Source: JAWKOK01 sp963848115 (GTDB lineage Bacteria > Chloroflexota > Anaerolineae > Caldilineales > Caldilineaceae). Taken from it: a stretch of 64,000 nt of DNA. Shown piece after piece: positions 42,283-51,530 of the stretch. The stretch spans positions 62,001-126,000 of the forward strand of contig CAWKCP010000023.1 in NCBI GenBank assembly GCA_963848115.1. Reading direction: 5' to 3'. Under the pieces are notes generated by a model, which was given only the letters and a program-made list of their open reading frames with translations, ran no database searches and had not been told where the DNA came from. Both the position numbers and the translations under genes were made by a program. Numbering within the stretch: the first letter of the stretch is position 1; each line of letters opens with the position of its first letter.

Positions 42283-43764
42283 ATGGGTCAAGATCAGTCA
42301 CATCATGGTAAAAGAAATCTAAATCCTTGGCAGCGTACTGGCCTCTTTCTTACACTGCTGGCCGGCATCGCGCTGGTCGTGGCGGCCTGTGTTGCATCTT
42401 ATGCCCAGGGGCCGGCAAAGGAACCGGTCGATAGGGGAGGCGCGCCTGAAGTGGTCGCCGTTGCCGGGGCGACACAGCCTCTGCGTGCAACTGTGTTGCC
42501 GACTGCCACGTCCACATTTCCAGCAACACCTATATCGACATCCTCTTCTACGATGTCCACTTCTACCCCAAAGACAACAGTGAGGCCCTCATCGACCAGA
42601 ATGCCGACAGCGATATCGACAGCGACAGCCGTCTCGATCTCACCCCTTGCCAAGCCAGGCGTTGCGGTTTTGGGCGAGACACTGTTTGGTGATGCGCGTG
42701 AGTCATCACTCTACTCTCGCTCACGGGTGCTCTCCGAGACGGTGGGCATCACGCATTCGATTGTCGGCCCAACTGAACTGACGAAGGAATTGAACGAGTT
42801 GTTGGCGATGACGGTCACCGACTCTTTGACTGAGTCGCTCACAGGGTCACTGTCTATCTCCCAGAGCATGCCCATCAGCCTGTCAACCAGCCCCATGATC
42901 AGCACGACAACATCGCTTACAGCTAGTGCACCACTTACCGACGCCTCGCCAATCACGCTGAGCGCCGAAAATGGTGCGATGCTGGTCCTGGTGCCGACAC
43001 CCACTCCGGAGCCAGTTTCTATGTTAACGCCTAGCCCCGGACCCGATATCGCACCCACGCCAGACGGAGTCCCACGCACGGTCCAGGTGCCCATCCTCAT
43101 GTATCACTACGTGAGTACTCCACCTGCAGACGCCGATATCTATCGAAAAGATCTTTCCATCGCACCGGCAGATTTTGCCAACCATCTGGATCGGCTGCAG
43201 GCGGACGGATACACGACAATCAGTCTCTATGACTTTCTCGACCATCTTACCCAAGGAAGCGAATTGCCTGAGAATCCGGTCATCATCACATTTGATGACG
43301 GCTATCGCGATAACTACACAGATGCGTTCCCGGCCCTGGCCGAACGCAACATGACCGCCACCTTCTTCGTCGTCACCGACTTCATCGATGAAGAGCGACC
43401 GGCCTATTTTTCATGGGACATGTTGCGGGAAATGCTTGCAGGCGGCATGCATATTGAATCGCATGGACGGAACCATGTCACCCTCAAGGGTCAGAACGCG
43501 GACTACCTGGTCTGGCAGGCGCTCGGGAGCATGGAAACGATTGAATATGAGCTGGGGAAACGGCCGCGCTTCATCTCTTACCCGGCCGGCGAGTACGATC
43601 AGTCGACCATTGATATCTTCAAGAGCGCGAACTACTGGGCCGGTCTGACCACCGTACAGGGCGCAACCCATGACAGCAACAACCTCTTTGAACTCCGAAG
43701 AGTCCGCGTGCGCGGCACCACTACGCCCGATGAGCTAAGTCGCTTGCTTGCACTCGATTGGTAA
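42283..43764 (+). CDS. Membrane-anchored polysaccharide deacetylase
   Basis: A 493-residue protein. An N-terminal helix (TGLFLTLLAGIALVVAACVAS; an LVVAAC lipobox is possible) is followed by a Ser/Thr/Pro-rich linker (about 45-265, many STST and PTPTPEP units) and a NodB-type carbohydrate esterase 4 domain (about 270-490): PILMYHYVS, VIITFDDGYRDNYTDAF (catalytic Asp pair), HIESHGRNHVTL (zinc SHxxxH), FISYPAGEYD. It deacetylates N-acetylated surface glycans or peptidoglycan outside the cell. It is divergent from rpiR. Confidence 0.92.
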   Translation: MGQDQSHHGKRNLNPWQRTGLFLTLLAGIALVVAACVASYAQGPAKEPVDRGGAPEVVAVAGATQPLRATVLPTATSTFPATPISTSSSTMSTSTPKTTVRPSSTRMPTAISTATAVSISPLAKPGVAVLGETLFGDARESSLYSRSRVLSETVGITHSIVGPTELTKELNELLAMTVTDSLTESLTGSLSISQSMPISLSTSPMISTTTSLTASAPLTDASPITLSAENGAMLVLVPTPTPEPVSMLTPSPGPDIAPTPDGVPRTVQVPILMYHYVSTPPADADIYRKDLSIAPADFANHLDRLQADGYTTISLYDFLDHLTQGSELPENPVIITFDDGYRDNYTDAFPALAERNMTATFFVVTDFIDEERPAYFSWDMLREMLAGGMHIESHGRNHVTLKGQNADYLVWQALGSMETIEYELGKRPRFISYPAGEYDQSTIDIFKSANYWAGLTTVQGATHDSNNLFELRRVRVRGTTTPDELSRLLALDW

Positions 43765-43770
43765 CGGCAC

Positions 43771-44634
43771 TCACCCATTCTTCCCTGCTTCTAAATCGAC
43801 CATCTCTATGCTGGGAAACTGAGCCTGATCGAATTCATCTAGGCGCTCCGGCCCCAATTTTGTCACCTCAAGATGGATCGTTTCGGCCGCACGCCGAAAT
43901 GAGGCGATGTCTATGCCCATGCACTGTTCGGGCAGCGCACGCAGGCGAGGCAAGCCACGTCGAAACATCTTGATTGCCCCGGCCCAGTTGGCTCTTTCAA
44001 TCTGCAGAAAGGCGACGCCGACCTGCAAAATCCCTCGATAGACCTCGCGAATTGGCCCGGCTTCGTTCAGCCACGCGGTCTCGAAATACTCGTGCTGCTC
44101 AAAATAGTCCCGCTGGTTGAAAGCCTCAATACCCAGCAGCGCCTGTTCGCTCATGCCTTCACCACACCCGGCCAATTCGCGGACCGGCGGATTCACATGA
44201 CGGGTAACAACATCCGGTAGTTCATCCACCATCCGGCTGCGAGCCCAGGCATGATTTGCACCGGCAATTCTTGCTGCCTTCAACGTTTCAACATCGACAT
44301 GGCTCCCAAAGGCGTAGATCGGAATCTGACTTGTGTGTGGTCTCCGCTTGCAACGCTGGATGGCGTCGGCCCACTCACCGGACGTGTTGAGATCAAGCAG
44401 GGCCAACACCGGGAAGTAGCGATCCATGGCCGTCACAAAAGTATCCGGCGTCTCAACGATGACCGGTTGCCCGCCGACTGCGGTGATCACATCGGCGAAT
44501 CTGGTGGCGAACAGAAGATCGGGGATCAGGCAGACGACAACGGGCGTGCCGTCCAACGTGATAGACGGCACTTCGGTGCTTTCGGCACTGCTGCCAAAGT
44601 CTTCAAAACTGCCAAAATTCTCAAAATCCAACAT
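43771..44634 (-). CDS. Receiver-like plus DUF309 protein
   Basis: A 287-residue protein. An acidic N terminus with two FENFGSFEDFG-type repeats; a response-regulator-like domain (about 30-145: VVVCLIPDLLFATRFADVI, VLALLDLNTSGEWADAI with a central Asp, IPIYAFGSHVD, and Arg where the conserved Lys would be); then DUF309 (about 170-270: IEAFNQRDYFEQHEYFETAW, REVYRGILQVGVAFLQIER, KMFRRGLPRLRAL). DUF309 function is unknown. Whether the receiver is phosphorylated is uncertain. RBS GAGAGGAA. Confidence 0.85.
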   Translation of the reverse strand: MLDFENFGSFEDFGSSAESTEVPSITLDGTPVVVCLIPDLLFATRFADVITAVGGQPVIVETPDTFVTAMDRYFPVLALLDLNTSGEWADAIQRCKRRPHTSQIPIYAFGSHVDVETLKAARIAGANHAWARSRMVDELPDVVTRHVNPPVRELAGCGEGMSEQALLGIEAFNQRDYFEQHEYFETAWLNEAGPIREVYRGILQVGVAFLQIERANWAGAIKMFRRGLPRLRALPEQCMGIDIASFRRAAETIHLEVTKLGPERLDEFDQAQFPSIEMVDLEAGKNG

Positions 44635-44719
44635 TCTATTCCTCTCAGATCCCGTTTGGTCTACGCTCTAATCGTTCGGTATGGATTGGCCACGAATTAA
44701 CTCACGGCTATCGATTTTA

Positions 44720-44742
44720 GTGCGCACGAAAAGCGTGCGCAC
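44720..44742. terminator. Short GC hairpin
   Basis: GTGCGCACG, loop AAAAG, CGTGCGCAC. It lies in the gap between the DUF309 gene start and a small minus-strand ORF, and may end that ORF's transcript. Confidence 0.55.
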
Positions 44743-44799
44743 GGGTCTAGCCCAATCGCATACTGGCCTCCATTATAACCCGCTCGTGCGTGGGCGTGC

Positions 44800-45060
44800 T
44801 CACCAAACAATGGTCCATGGATATAGCAGAGTTGTTTGACCGCCAGTTCGTAACAATTGTCGTAGGCCATCTAGCCCCGCATCGTCTCCAGCCACAGGCA
44901 GGAGTGTAACCGACCGGTTCTTTTCCAGCAATTCGTCCAAATTCTGGTACAATATTACTTCATGAACGGCGGGTGCATCATGTATTTCGATCCGAATCGA
45001 CAGATCGTCCAAGCACGAGATTTCCGTTATGGTTGTCTTTGCGGTTGCCGTTCGAGGCAC
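44800..45060 (-). CDS. Small hypothetical protein
   Basis: An 86-residue protein from GTG 45060. Sequence alternates strands and helices: ATAKTTITEISCLDDLSIRI, HDAPAVHEVILYQNLDELLE, LDGLRQLLRTGGQTTLLYPW. No family recognised. It diverges from xseB with 41 bases between starts. Weak ribosome site. Confidence 0.45.
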   Translation of the reverse strand: MPRTATAKTTITEISCLDDLSIRIEIHDAPAVHEVILYQNLDELLEKNRSVTLLPVAGDDAGLDGLRQLLRTGGQTTLLYPWTIVW

Positions 45061-45101
45061 ATGAGTGAGATGACAAGTGAGTAGAAAGGGGAGTGCCTGT
45101 T

Positions 45102-45335
45102 ATGGCCGACATAGCGGAAGATCTAACCTACGAAGAAGCCTATGCCCAGTTGGAAGAGGTTCTGGCATCGTTGGAGACCGGCGAATTGTCCCTCGAAGAG
45201 TCGCTAACTCGCTACGAATCCGGCGCGGCGCTGGCCGCCTACTGCGAGCAAAAGCTGAGCGAGGCTGAACTGCGCGTTCGCCAATGGCAGCCTGATGATG
45301 AGACCGAAGCCTTCGATGGATGGTCTGAAGAATAG
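45102..45335 (+). CDS. xseB: Exodeoxyribonuclease VII small subunit
   Basis: A 77-residue protein. ATG 45102 has GGGGAG nine bases upstream. The family pattern is complete: LTYEEAYAQLEEVLASLETG, ELSLEESLTRYESGAALAAY, CEQKLSEAELRVR. It forms the helical small-subunit arms that bind XseA, which is not in the window. A single-stranded-DNA exonuclease. Confidence 0.95.
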   Translation: MADIAEDLTYEEAYAQLEEVLASLETGELSLEESLTRYESGAALAAYCEQKLSEAELRVRQWQPDDETEAFDGWSEE

Positions 45336-45516
45336 GTCAACAGGATCGAGATTATCTCGATGACGCATCAATTTTTATAGTGACTTTTATACAAATTCTT
45401 GCCGCCGGTATCGAACTGTGTTATGATGCGCGGCGGTTGATTTTTGAAGATTGGCGATTTTTTGCGGAGATCCATTGTGGATTTTTCGTCGAGTCGGCAG
45501 CGGAGGAAATGGTAGT

Positions 45517-46857
45517 ATGCGACGTGTAGTGTTGATTCGCCCCAAACGTGATGGCCGGATATTTGGCAAGTCTCCGGGTTCCCCCTATACCTTGATGCGC
45601 CTGGCATCACTCGTTCCGGATGAGATTCCGGTCGAGATTTGGGACGAGAACCTGAAAGATCTCCCGTTCGATACCTTGTCAGAGGGAGATTTGGTCGGCA
45701 TCACGTCAATGTCAGTCAACATTGAGCGCGCCGAAATTGTGGCTCGCCGAGTCATGAAGCAGGGCGCCGGCGTCGTGATTGGCGGCGTGCACTCGACGCT
45801 TATGCCCGAACATGTCAAGACTTTTGCCCATAGCGTCATGGTCGGAGAAGGCTATTTCACCTGGCAACAGGTCATCAAAGATTTTGGCGCCGAAGGCATC
45901 AAGGGCATGGAGCCCTATTACACCGATGAATCCTGGGCCGACCTGACCGGTCTTGCCAACATCAGCGATCGCGTGATCGAGATGGTGGACGAGAAGAATA
46001 ACTACTGGACTCCCTATCTGGAGATCACCCGCGGCTGTCCACGCAATTGCTCGTTCTGCACTGCCATTCGTGTCAGCGGTCAGCGCATGCGGCTGCGTCC
46101 CATTGACGAAGTTGTGGACGAGATTGAACGCCGGGGCATCAAGCGCTTCTTCCTGACGGATGACAACTTCGGCTTGAACTTCACGACCGATCCGGACTAC
46201 TGCGCCGACCTGTTTGGCGCACTTGCCAAGCTCGACCTGCAAGGCTGGACCTGCCAGTCCGAGATGAGCGTGGCTAACCATCCGGAGTTGCTCGAGATGA
46301 GTGTTGCCGCCCACCTGGACAAGCATTTCATCGGCTTTGAGAGTGTCAATCCGGATAATCGTAGCTCCTTGGGCGGTAAGTCCAAAGGCGTCGCCAGCAG
46401 CGCTGAGGAAGCCATTCGCAAGATCCGCGCCACGGGTGTCGGCGTTGTCGGTCTCTTCGTCATGGGGTTCGATGAGGATACGCCCGAGACCTTTCAAGCT
46501 ATGTGGGACTTCATTCGTACCAGCGAGTTGGACAGCATCAGCACGACCATGCTAACGCCTTATCCCGGCACACCCTTCCGCGCCGTTGTGGAGAGCGAAA
46601 ATCGGCTGCTGGATCTGCCCTGGAGCCACTATGACACCGCACATGTCACGTTTATCCCCAAGAACTTCACAGTGGATGAGTTGCGCTCGGCCTACGATTG
46701 GCTTTGTCGCAAAACCTACAGCCCCACACAGATCGTCCGACGCGGCGCTCGCTCGCTGGGGCGCTATCCGCTGAGCCAGGCCAGCAAGAAGCTCTTCGGT
46801 AGCTTCAGCACCGATTACGGCTATCGGCGCACCTATGCTTATCGAAATGAGTTGTAG
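45517..46857 (+). CDS. B12-binding domain radical SAM protein
   Basis: A 446-residue protein; ATG 45517 has GGAGG nine bases before. A cobalamin-binding-like Rossmann N-terminal domain (about 1-140: LVGITSMSVNIERAEIVARR, VVIGGVHSTLMPEHV; the canonical DxHxxG is not apparent), then the radical SAM core (about 180-400) with EITRGCPRNCSFC (4Fe-4S triad), FFLTDDNFGLNF, HFIGFESVNPDN, GVVGLFVMGFDEDTPETF. It belongs to the BchE/hopanoid-methylase-like superfamily; substrate unknown. Given the isoprenoid genes in the window, a lipid methylation is possible but unproven. Confidence 0.9.
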   Translation: MRRVVLIRPKRDGRIFGKSPGSPYTLMRLASLVPDEIPVEIWDENLKDLPFDTLSEGDLVGITSMSVNIERAEIVARRVMKQGAGVVIGGVHSTLMPEHVKTFAHSVMVGEGYFTWQQVIKDFGAEGIKGMEPYYTDESWADLTGLANISDRVIEMVDEKNNYWTPYLEITRGCPRNCSFCTAIRVSGQRMRLRPIDEVVDEIERRGIKRFFLTDDNFGLNFTTDPDYCADLFGALAKLDLQGWTCQSEMSVANHPELLEMSVAAHLDKHFIGFESVNPDNRSSLGGKSKGVASSAEEAIRKIRATGVGVVGLFVMGFDEDTPETFQAMWDFIRTSELDSISTTMLTPYPGTPFRAVVESENRLLDLPWSHYDTAHVTFIPKNFTVDELRSAYDWLCRKTYSPTQIVRRGARSLGRYPLSQASKKLFGSFSTDYGYRRTYAYRNEL

Positions 46858-46919
46858 ATTAGGGACTGGGGACTGGGGGTTGGTGACTCGGTAACCCTTT
46901 TGGTAGAATCTTAAGATAC

Positions 46920-46949
46920 AGCGGCATGGCTTCCTGAAGCTGTGCCGCT
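46920..46949 (+). terminator. Terminator of the radical SAM gene
   Basis: AGCGGCA..GCTTC, loop CT, GAAGC..TGCCGCT, then TTATCTTT. Confidence 0.8.
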
Positions 46950-47007
46950 TTATCTTTGTACCTGGGGCGATAGAGCAAAGACTACAACGACCTGATCTCA
47001 GCCATGG

Positions 47008-47174
47008 GTGACTCCACTGCAAAAACAAAAGATCAGCCACAGATGAACACAGATAGGGTTGGATAACCACAGATTGGACGAGACAGCACAGGAGTGGTTC
47101 ATAGTTCATCTGTGAATATCAGTTGTTTATCTGTGGCCATCTGTGGCAAATTCACCTTTCTGCAGCGGAGTCAC
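47008..47174. repeat. GTGACTCCACTGCAAAAA-ended element with CACAGAT core
   Basis: The ends GTGACTCCACTGCAAAAA and TTTCTGCAGCGGAGTCAC form an almost perfect inverted repeat. The inside carries GCCACAGATGAACACAGAT and its mirror ATCTGTGGCCATCTGTGGC. The 437-base gap 46858-47294 holds this, the terminator and otherwise nothing recognised. Confidence 0.8.
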
Positions 47175-47294
47175 GGATTGACACAAATGTGCACAGAGTA
47201 TCTGGTGCTTATCCTCTGTGATCTCTATACACCCACCGTGTCGCTGTGGTAAACAAGACTCATGCAGCCGTTAGACACTGAAAAGGCGTCAACC

Positions 47295-47681
47295 ATGAAT
47301 TTCGCCGATCTAGGCAAGACAAAGTACATCGCGCTGGAGACCTTCCGCAAAAGCGGTGAGGGTGTCGTCACGCCGGTTTGGGTGACGCCGGAAGACGACA
47401 AGCTCTACGTTTGGACTGTGGACGATAGTTGGAAGGTGAAGCGCATCCGCAACAACAACCGTGTGCGTATCGCTGCCAGCGATGCCCGCGGCAATCCTCA
47501 AAGCGAGTGGTTTGAGGGCACGGCGACAGTATTGGATTCGCCTGAAGATGAAGCGCGTCAGCGCGAACGCCTGGCGACGAAGTACGGTATCATGTATCGG
47601 CTGTTTTCGCTGATGTTCAAACTACGACGCGAAAAGCAGCCCCATGTTGCCATCGAGATAGAAGCATTGCCTACAAATTGA
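47295..47681 (+). CDS. PPOX-class F420/FMN-dependent protein
   Basis: A 128-residue split-barrel flavoprotein; ATG 47295 has AAGG eight bases before. The pattern DLGKTKYIALETFRKSGEGV, TPVWVTPEDDKLYVWTVDDS, KVKRIRNNNRVRIAASDARG is that of the Rv-type PPOX family that binds F420 or FMN. The reaction is unknown; family members reduce biliverdin or pyridoxal-like substrates or quench quinones. Probably the first gene of a two-gene unit with the oxidoreductase 42 bases downstream. Confidence 0.87.
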   Translation: MNFADLGKTKYIALETFRKSGEGVVTPVWVTPEDDKLYVWTVDDSWKVKRIRNNNRVRIAASDARGNPQSEWFEGTATVLDSPEDEARQRERLATKYGIMYRLFSLMFKLRREKQPHVAIEIEALPTN

Positions 47682-47723
47682 GCCGGGACCGATCGCATCA
47701 TCACATCGAAAGTCGACAATAAA

Positions 47724-48737
47724 ATGAGCCCCTTGCGAACTGCGATCCTTGGATGCGGCGGCTTTGCTCGCCGCCATGCCCGGCTGATCAGCGAACTGCC
47801 CGCAGAAGCCCAATTGGTGGCCTTCTGCGACCGAAACCAGGATCGCGCCGAATCCTATGCCGCCGACTTCACTGACGGTAGGGCAGCGATCTTCACAGAT
47901 CACCACCGGCTGATTGACGAGGCCCAGCTTGACTTGCTCGTCATCTGCCTGCCGCCCTACGGTCACGGCGACGAGGTCGCCTACGCCGCATCCCGCGGCG
48001 TGCACATCTTCATTGAGAAGCCGATTGCGCTCACTTCGGTGCAGGCATGGGAAATGGTCGAGGCTGTGGAGAGCGCAGGTGTCGTCACTCAGGTCGGCTT
48101 CATGTTCCGCTTCGGCGCGGCCGTTGCTCGGCTCAAGCAGCTCATCGATTCCGGCGAGGCCGGCCCTGTGGGACTGATGACAGCGCGCTATTTCTGCAAC
48201 TCATTGCACGCCGGTTGGTGGCGCGAGCGCCACAAATCGGGCGGGCAGCTTGTGGAGCAGGTGATCCACATGGTCGATCTCATGCGCTATCTTTTGGGCG
48301 ATGCTTCGACGGTCTACAGCCTGCAACGGAATCTCTTCCACCAGGAGACCCCAAATTACACGGTCGAGGATGTCTCGGGCACTGTCTTTGGCTTCGCCAA
48401 CGGCGGTATCGGCACCATCAGCGCCACCAACGGGGCCATCCCCGGTCAGTGGATCAACGACTATCGTGTGGTCACCCGCAACGTGACGGCTGAGTTCGCG
48501 GACGCCAACAATGCCACCCTGTTGCACACGGCAGAGGCGGCGTCAGGGGGTGATCTGCGCACAGAGATCGTGGCCTCTGAGGAAGATGTCTATAGACTGG
48601 AGATGCTGGATCTGTTTGAGGCCATTAGCGAGGGACGTCCGGCAATGATCCCAATGCGTGAAGGGGCAAGGTCGCTGGACCTGGCGCTGGCGGCCACTCG
48701 ATCTGCGGAGACGGGAATGCCGGTCACTCTGTCTTGA
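47724..48737 (+). CDS. Gfo/Idh/MocA family oxidoreductase
   Basis: A 337-residue protein. An N-terminal Rossmann domain with RTAILGCGGFARRHARLI (about 5-22), AFCDRN, and the catalytic-lysine motif HIFIEKPIALT (about 92-102), then a beta-sheet-rich C-terminal domain with SGEAGPVGLMTARYF, GGQLVEQVIHMVDLMRYLLG (His in place). Family: NAD(P)-dependent sugar or inositol dehydrogenases. The substrate is not decidable. Confidence 0.92.
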   Translation: MSPLRTAILGCGGFARRHARLISELPAEAQLVAFCDRNQDRAESYAADFTDGRAAIFTDHHRLIDEAQLDLLVICLPPYGHGDEVAYAASRGVHIFIEKPIALTSVQAWEMVEAVESAGVVTQVGFMFRFGAAVARLKQLIDSGEAGPVGLMTARYFCNSLHAGWWRERHKSGGQLVEQVIHMVDLMRYLLGDASTVYSLQRNLFHQETPNYTVEDVSGTVFGFANGGIGTISATNGAIPGQWINDYRVVTRNVTAEFADANNATLLHTAEAASGGDLRTEIVASEEDVYRLEMLDLFEAISEGRPAMIPMREGARSLDLALAATRSAETGMPVTLS

Positions 48738-48754
48738 TGGATAGGCGACACAGT

Positions 48755-48778
48755 TGGGCGCGACCCCTGTGGTCGCCC
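48755..48778. terminator. Weak hairpin between convergent genes
   Basis: GGGCG(C)GACC, loop CCTGT, GGTCGCCC sits between the oxidoreductase stop and the squalene/phytoene synthase stop. Confidence 0.4.
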
Positions 48779-48782
48779 GTTG

Positions 48783-49907
48783 CTACGACGCAAGCGCCTT
48801 CTCGATCTCTCGCTCTAGTCGCTCACTGTATCCCTGAATAGCCTCATTGTTGTTGAGCATCAATTTTGCATCCAATTTACACTTCATCATTGTCGGACGC
48901 GAGATCTTCACCTGATGGGCCGGGGTGAAGAGGACCTCGTGCATTTTGGCTGCCAGCAGCACGGTCTGATAGGCAGGCAGCAAGCTCATGAGTGAGGCCA
49001 TTCGGTAGCCGGAGGCCGAATACGGCAGGGTCGTGAGATACCCTGTGGCAACATACAGTTCCTGAACTACATCGCCAATGACTTTGCGTGTCCACTCGAC
49101 GGGGGCCCCGGCAAGGTATACTGAAGTACAGTCAATTTCCTGATGCCACGTATAGGGAATGTAGGAGATGCCACGATTCAGATCCTTGGCAAAGTCTTTG
49201 AGGATGTTGGTCTTCTGAAGGGCCCGGCCACAAGCTTCGCACGAAGCGGTCAGTTGCTCGGCAATCTCGTCAGGTAGCTCATAGTGATGCACAGCGAGTT
49301 CAGTGACCATATGGCCAACGGTGCCGGCCACGTAGAAGCAGTAATCATTGTACGCAGAGGCATCGACGAGCACGAGAATCCCGTCGTGATTTTCCAACAA
49401 TGTGCCTTGTTCCGATCCTTCAACAATCGCCATACCATCAGCCATCGCAGACGCCCAACGTCGGATGGCGGAGCGCTCAGCGACGGGGATTCTTGCATAA
49501 ATCTGCCATAAGGCCAGACCCGTGACTTCGCTCATCATGGCAGCCTCATCTTGCGTCAACCCCGGCCACAGTTCTTGGCTCCAAATTGTCAATACCTCTG
49601 AGGCGACGGCAGGTTCATCGAGCAGATGATGAAACTCCTGGAAACGTCGTTCTTTCCAAACAAACGGTTGTGTACAATCTTCGATATTGTCAACCACGCG
49701 ACAGATTAGATAAGCCGTCGCCGTGTAGTAGTTGAACGGTTCTTCAAGGGTCGGGACCACAAGCGCAAATGATCTGGAGACCTTTTCCATTTCATCGCTG
49801 AGATATTGCTTCTCAGTTCGAGTCAATTCTATCGGATCCACTGTATCTCCACTTTCGCAATCGAACGCTTGCTTCTGCAATCGAATCGTCCCAGGCCGTT
49901 CCAGCAA
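48783..49907 (-). CDS. Squalene/phytoene synthase family protein
   Basis: About 374 residues. No ATG is well placed; the TTG at 49907 has AAGG five bases upstream and lies just past the PRC-barrel stop, so it is preferred over the ATG at 49997, which would overlap that gene. Trans-head-to-head synthase motifs: KVSRSFALVVPTL, first Asp-rich motif ICRVVDNIED, YCFYVAGTVGHMV and second Asp-rich motif ILKDFAKDLNRGISYIP. It condenses two prenyl diphosphates (farnesyl or geranylgeranyl), producing squalene or phytoene. It fits the polyprenyl synthase at 12462 and a hopanoid or carotenoid route. Confidence 0.88.
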   Translation of the reverse strand: MLERPGTIRLQKQAFDCESGDTVDPIELTRTEKQYLSDEMEKVSRSFALVVPTLEEPFNYYTATAYLICRVVDNIEDCTQPFVWKERRFQEFHHLLDEPAVASEVLTIWSQELWPGLTQDEAAMMSEVTGLALWQIYARIPVAERSAIRRWASAMADGMAIVEGSEQGTLLENHDGILVLVDASAYNDYCFYVAGTVGHMVTELAVHHYELPDEIAEQLTASCEACGRALQKTNILKDFAKDLNRGISYIPYTWHQEIDCTSVYLAGAPVEWTRKVIGDVVQELYVATGYLTTLPYSASGYRMASLMSLLPAYQTVLLAAKMHEVLFTPAHQVKISRPTMMKCKLDAKLMLNNNEAIQGYSERLEREIEKALAS

Positions 49908-49914
49908 GATGGCC

Positions 49915-50559
49915 TTAGTCAGACTTGTATTGTCGAGTGAGCGATGGTACAGGCAATGCCTCGACTGCATCTTTGTCCAGATCCAGATAGACAACATCGC
50001 CCATCACCTGCTTAACATGGCTCACCGGCACGGCGATCTCTCGTTTTCGCCAGAGGTGTCCTTTCTTCAAGACGACATGGGTGATGTGGCCGGAGCCCGG
50101 CTCCACGACAAACTCGCCGACCTGGCCGATCTTCCCATCCGTTGCTTCAACGTTGGCGCCGCGATGAATCGCAAGTTCGTCGTGTGGGATGGCTTCAACA
50201 CCGACATCCATCCCACCTTGATACATATCGACCGTGTAGGGCGACATATACTGACCGGCCTCCATAGAGACATAGTCAGGGATAGTCGGATCAATATCTT
50301 CCGGTCCGATGTACCGGTGCTCAACAAATGGCTCCATGTCTGCCAACTCGGCCAAGGTGCAGGTCAACTGCACCTGGTCCGGCGATGCCTCTCGGACAAC
50401 GTTGATCTGAACGAGGTGCTGCGACCATTGGTCTGATTCATGCTTCCCCACCACAATGTGTGTCAGTGCCTTCTGGACAGGATTCACAACGAGCGCTTGA
50501 ATGTGGCCCGCGTCGCCATCAGTGCAGGTCACTGATGCGTTCATACGAATGTCTAGCAT
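49915..50559 (-). CDS. PRC-barrel domain protein
   Basis: A 214-residue protein; GAGAGGTG before ATG 50559. Two PRC-barrel-like halves: DIRMNASVTCTDGDAGHIQALVV at the start and GANVEATDGKIGQVGEFVVEP with HITHVVLKKGHLWRKREIAVP in the second half (about 130-200), joined by a less regular region. Such barrels bind RNA, photosynthetic centres or sporulation partners; role here unknown. No signal peptide. It precedes the prenyl synthase by seven bases. Confidence 0.85.
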   Translation of the reverse strand: MLDIRMNASVTCTDGDAGHIQALVVNPVQKALTHIVVGKHESDQWSQHLVQINVVREASPDQVQLTCTLAELADMEPFVEHRYIGPEDIDPTIPDYVSMEAGQYMSPYTVDMYQGGMDVGVEAIPHDELAIHRGANVEATDGKIGQVGEFVVEPGSGHITHVVLKKGHLWRKREIAVPVSHVKQVMGDVVYLDLDKDAVEALPVPSLTRQYKSD

Positions 50560-50635
50560 GGAACACCTCTCTGAGATGAGAAAAGGAATTAGAAAAAGTC
50601 GTGTCGTACGGCATCCGCTTATAGAACCGTGTCGT

Positions 50636-51472
50636 TTATTGTACCCCGTAGAGCAAAACCGGAATTCCGTCGCTGTTGTACAGAATGAGAGCGCTGGCCA
50701 ATTCCTCCACCGCCGTAGCCGACTGCAATGCTTCGAGATAGTTAGTTTCTTGAACCATGATGGATTCTGGAGAAACGCATGTTTCCTCAGCGACTGTCAT
50801 TTCGCCTACCTGAACCGATCCGTCTTCCCGGATCAAGAGCGCGCTATAGTCATTGCATCCAGCATTGCCGGTCAGGGTTTCGCCGTCGGACACTACCGTC
50901 ACCGTTGTCCCAGAGATGAGTGGCAGGAATTCTCCATCATCGAAAATGAAACGCAGAGACCACGTTGTGCCTTGTAGCGGCGCCTGCTCTGCCGGCGACA
51001 GGGTCATTAGGCGCTGATCCTCCACTGTATACAAGTAGAGCTTATCATCCGCGATTTCATAGTGTGTTGAATTGAGGAGAGCTGAGTTGAAGGTCGATTC
51101 CTGATCCATAACCCCGGCCGGCTCTTCACATTCAACCATCGTCGTCGCGGGTGAGTCCATCCGCAGCTCATTTTCCTCTACACTGTAAACGCCCAAGAAA
51201 AAGTTGCAACCGCCGGTACCGACGTATTGGTCAACGACGAGGTTTAGCGTTGACCGCACGTTTGGCTCAGACGGGACAAGGTCACCGGGTTCACCAAAGG
51301 ACTCTAATTCCCAAGAAGTGCCGGCAAGACGGAGTGTTGATAGATTTTGTTGGACCGCCATGGCCGTCTCAGCCGGTGGTGGTTCATCACTGGTAGAACT
51401 CCCACCACAGCCGGCCATGATCATGGCGATCGCGAAGGCAATCATAGTAATTATCGTCCGGTTCTTCAACAT
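50636..51472 (-). CDS. Lipoprotein with two META (HslJ-like) domains
   Basis: A 278-residue protein from ATG 51472. Lipobox MAGC; Ser/Pro linker; META domain 1 (about 45-155: LAGTSWELESFGEPGDLVPS, VGTGGCNFFLGVYSV, STFNSALLNSTHY); META domain 2 (about 165-275: LQGTTWSLRFIFDDGEFL, LTGNAGCNDYSALL, TNYLEALQSATAV). META domains were first linked to HslJ and heat-stress or antibiotic resistance; the biochemical role is unclear. A related lipoprotein lies at 62226-63455. Confidence 0.88.
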   Translation of the reverse strand: MLKNRTIITMIAFAIAMIMAGCGGSSTSDEPPPAETAMAVQQNLSTLRLAGTSWELESFGEPGDLVPSEPNVRSTLNLVVDQYVGTGGCNFFLGVYSVEENELRMDSPATTMVECEEPAGVMDQESTFNSALLNSTHYEIADDKLYLYTVEDQRLMTLSPAEQAPLQGTTWSLRFIFDDGEFLPLISGTTVTVVSDGETLTGNAGCNDYSALLIREDGSVQVGEMTVAEETCVSPESIMVQETNYLEALQSATAVEELASALILYNSDGIPVLLYGVQ

Positions 51473-51530
51473 GGTTGCTCTCTCATCGTGTTTTCGTGTT
51501 GGCTGACATGCCGTGTGCACATTATGCAGG

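Noticed and set aside
47008..47174. CRISPR-like repeated CACAGAT units
   Set aside because: Units are inverted, not direct and regularly spaced; no spacers or cas genes.
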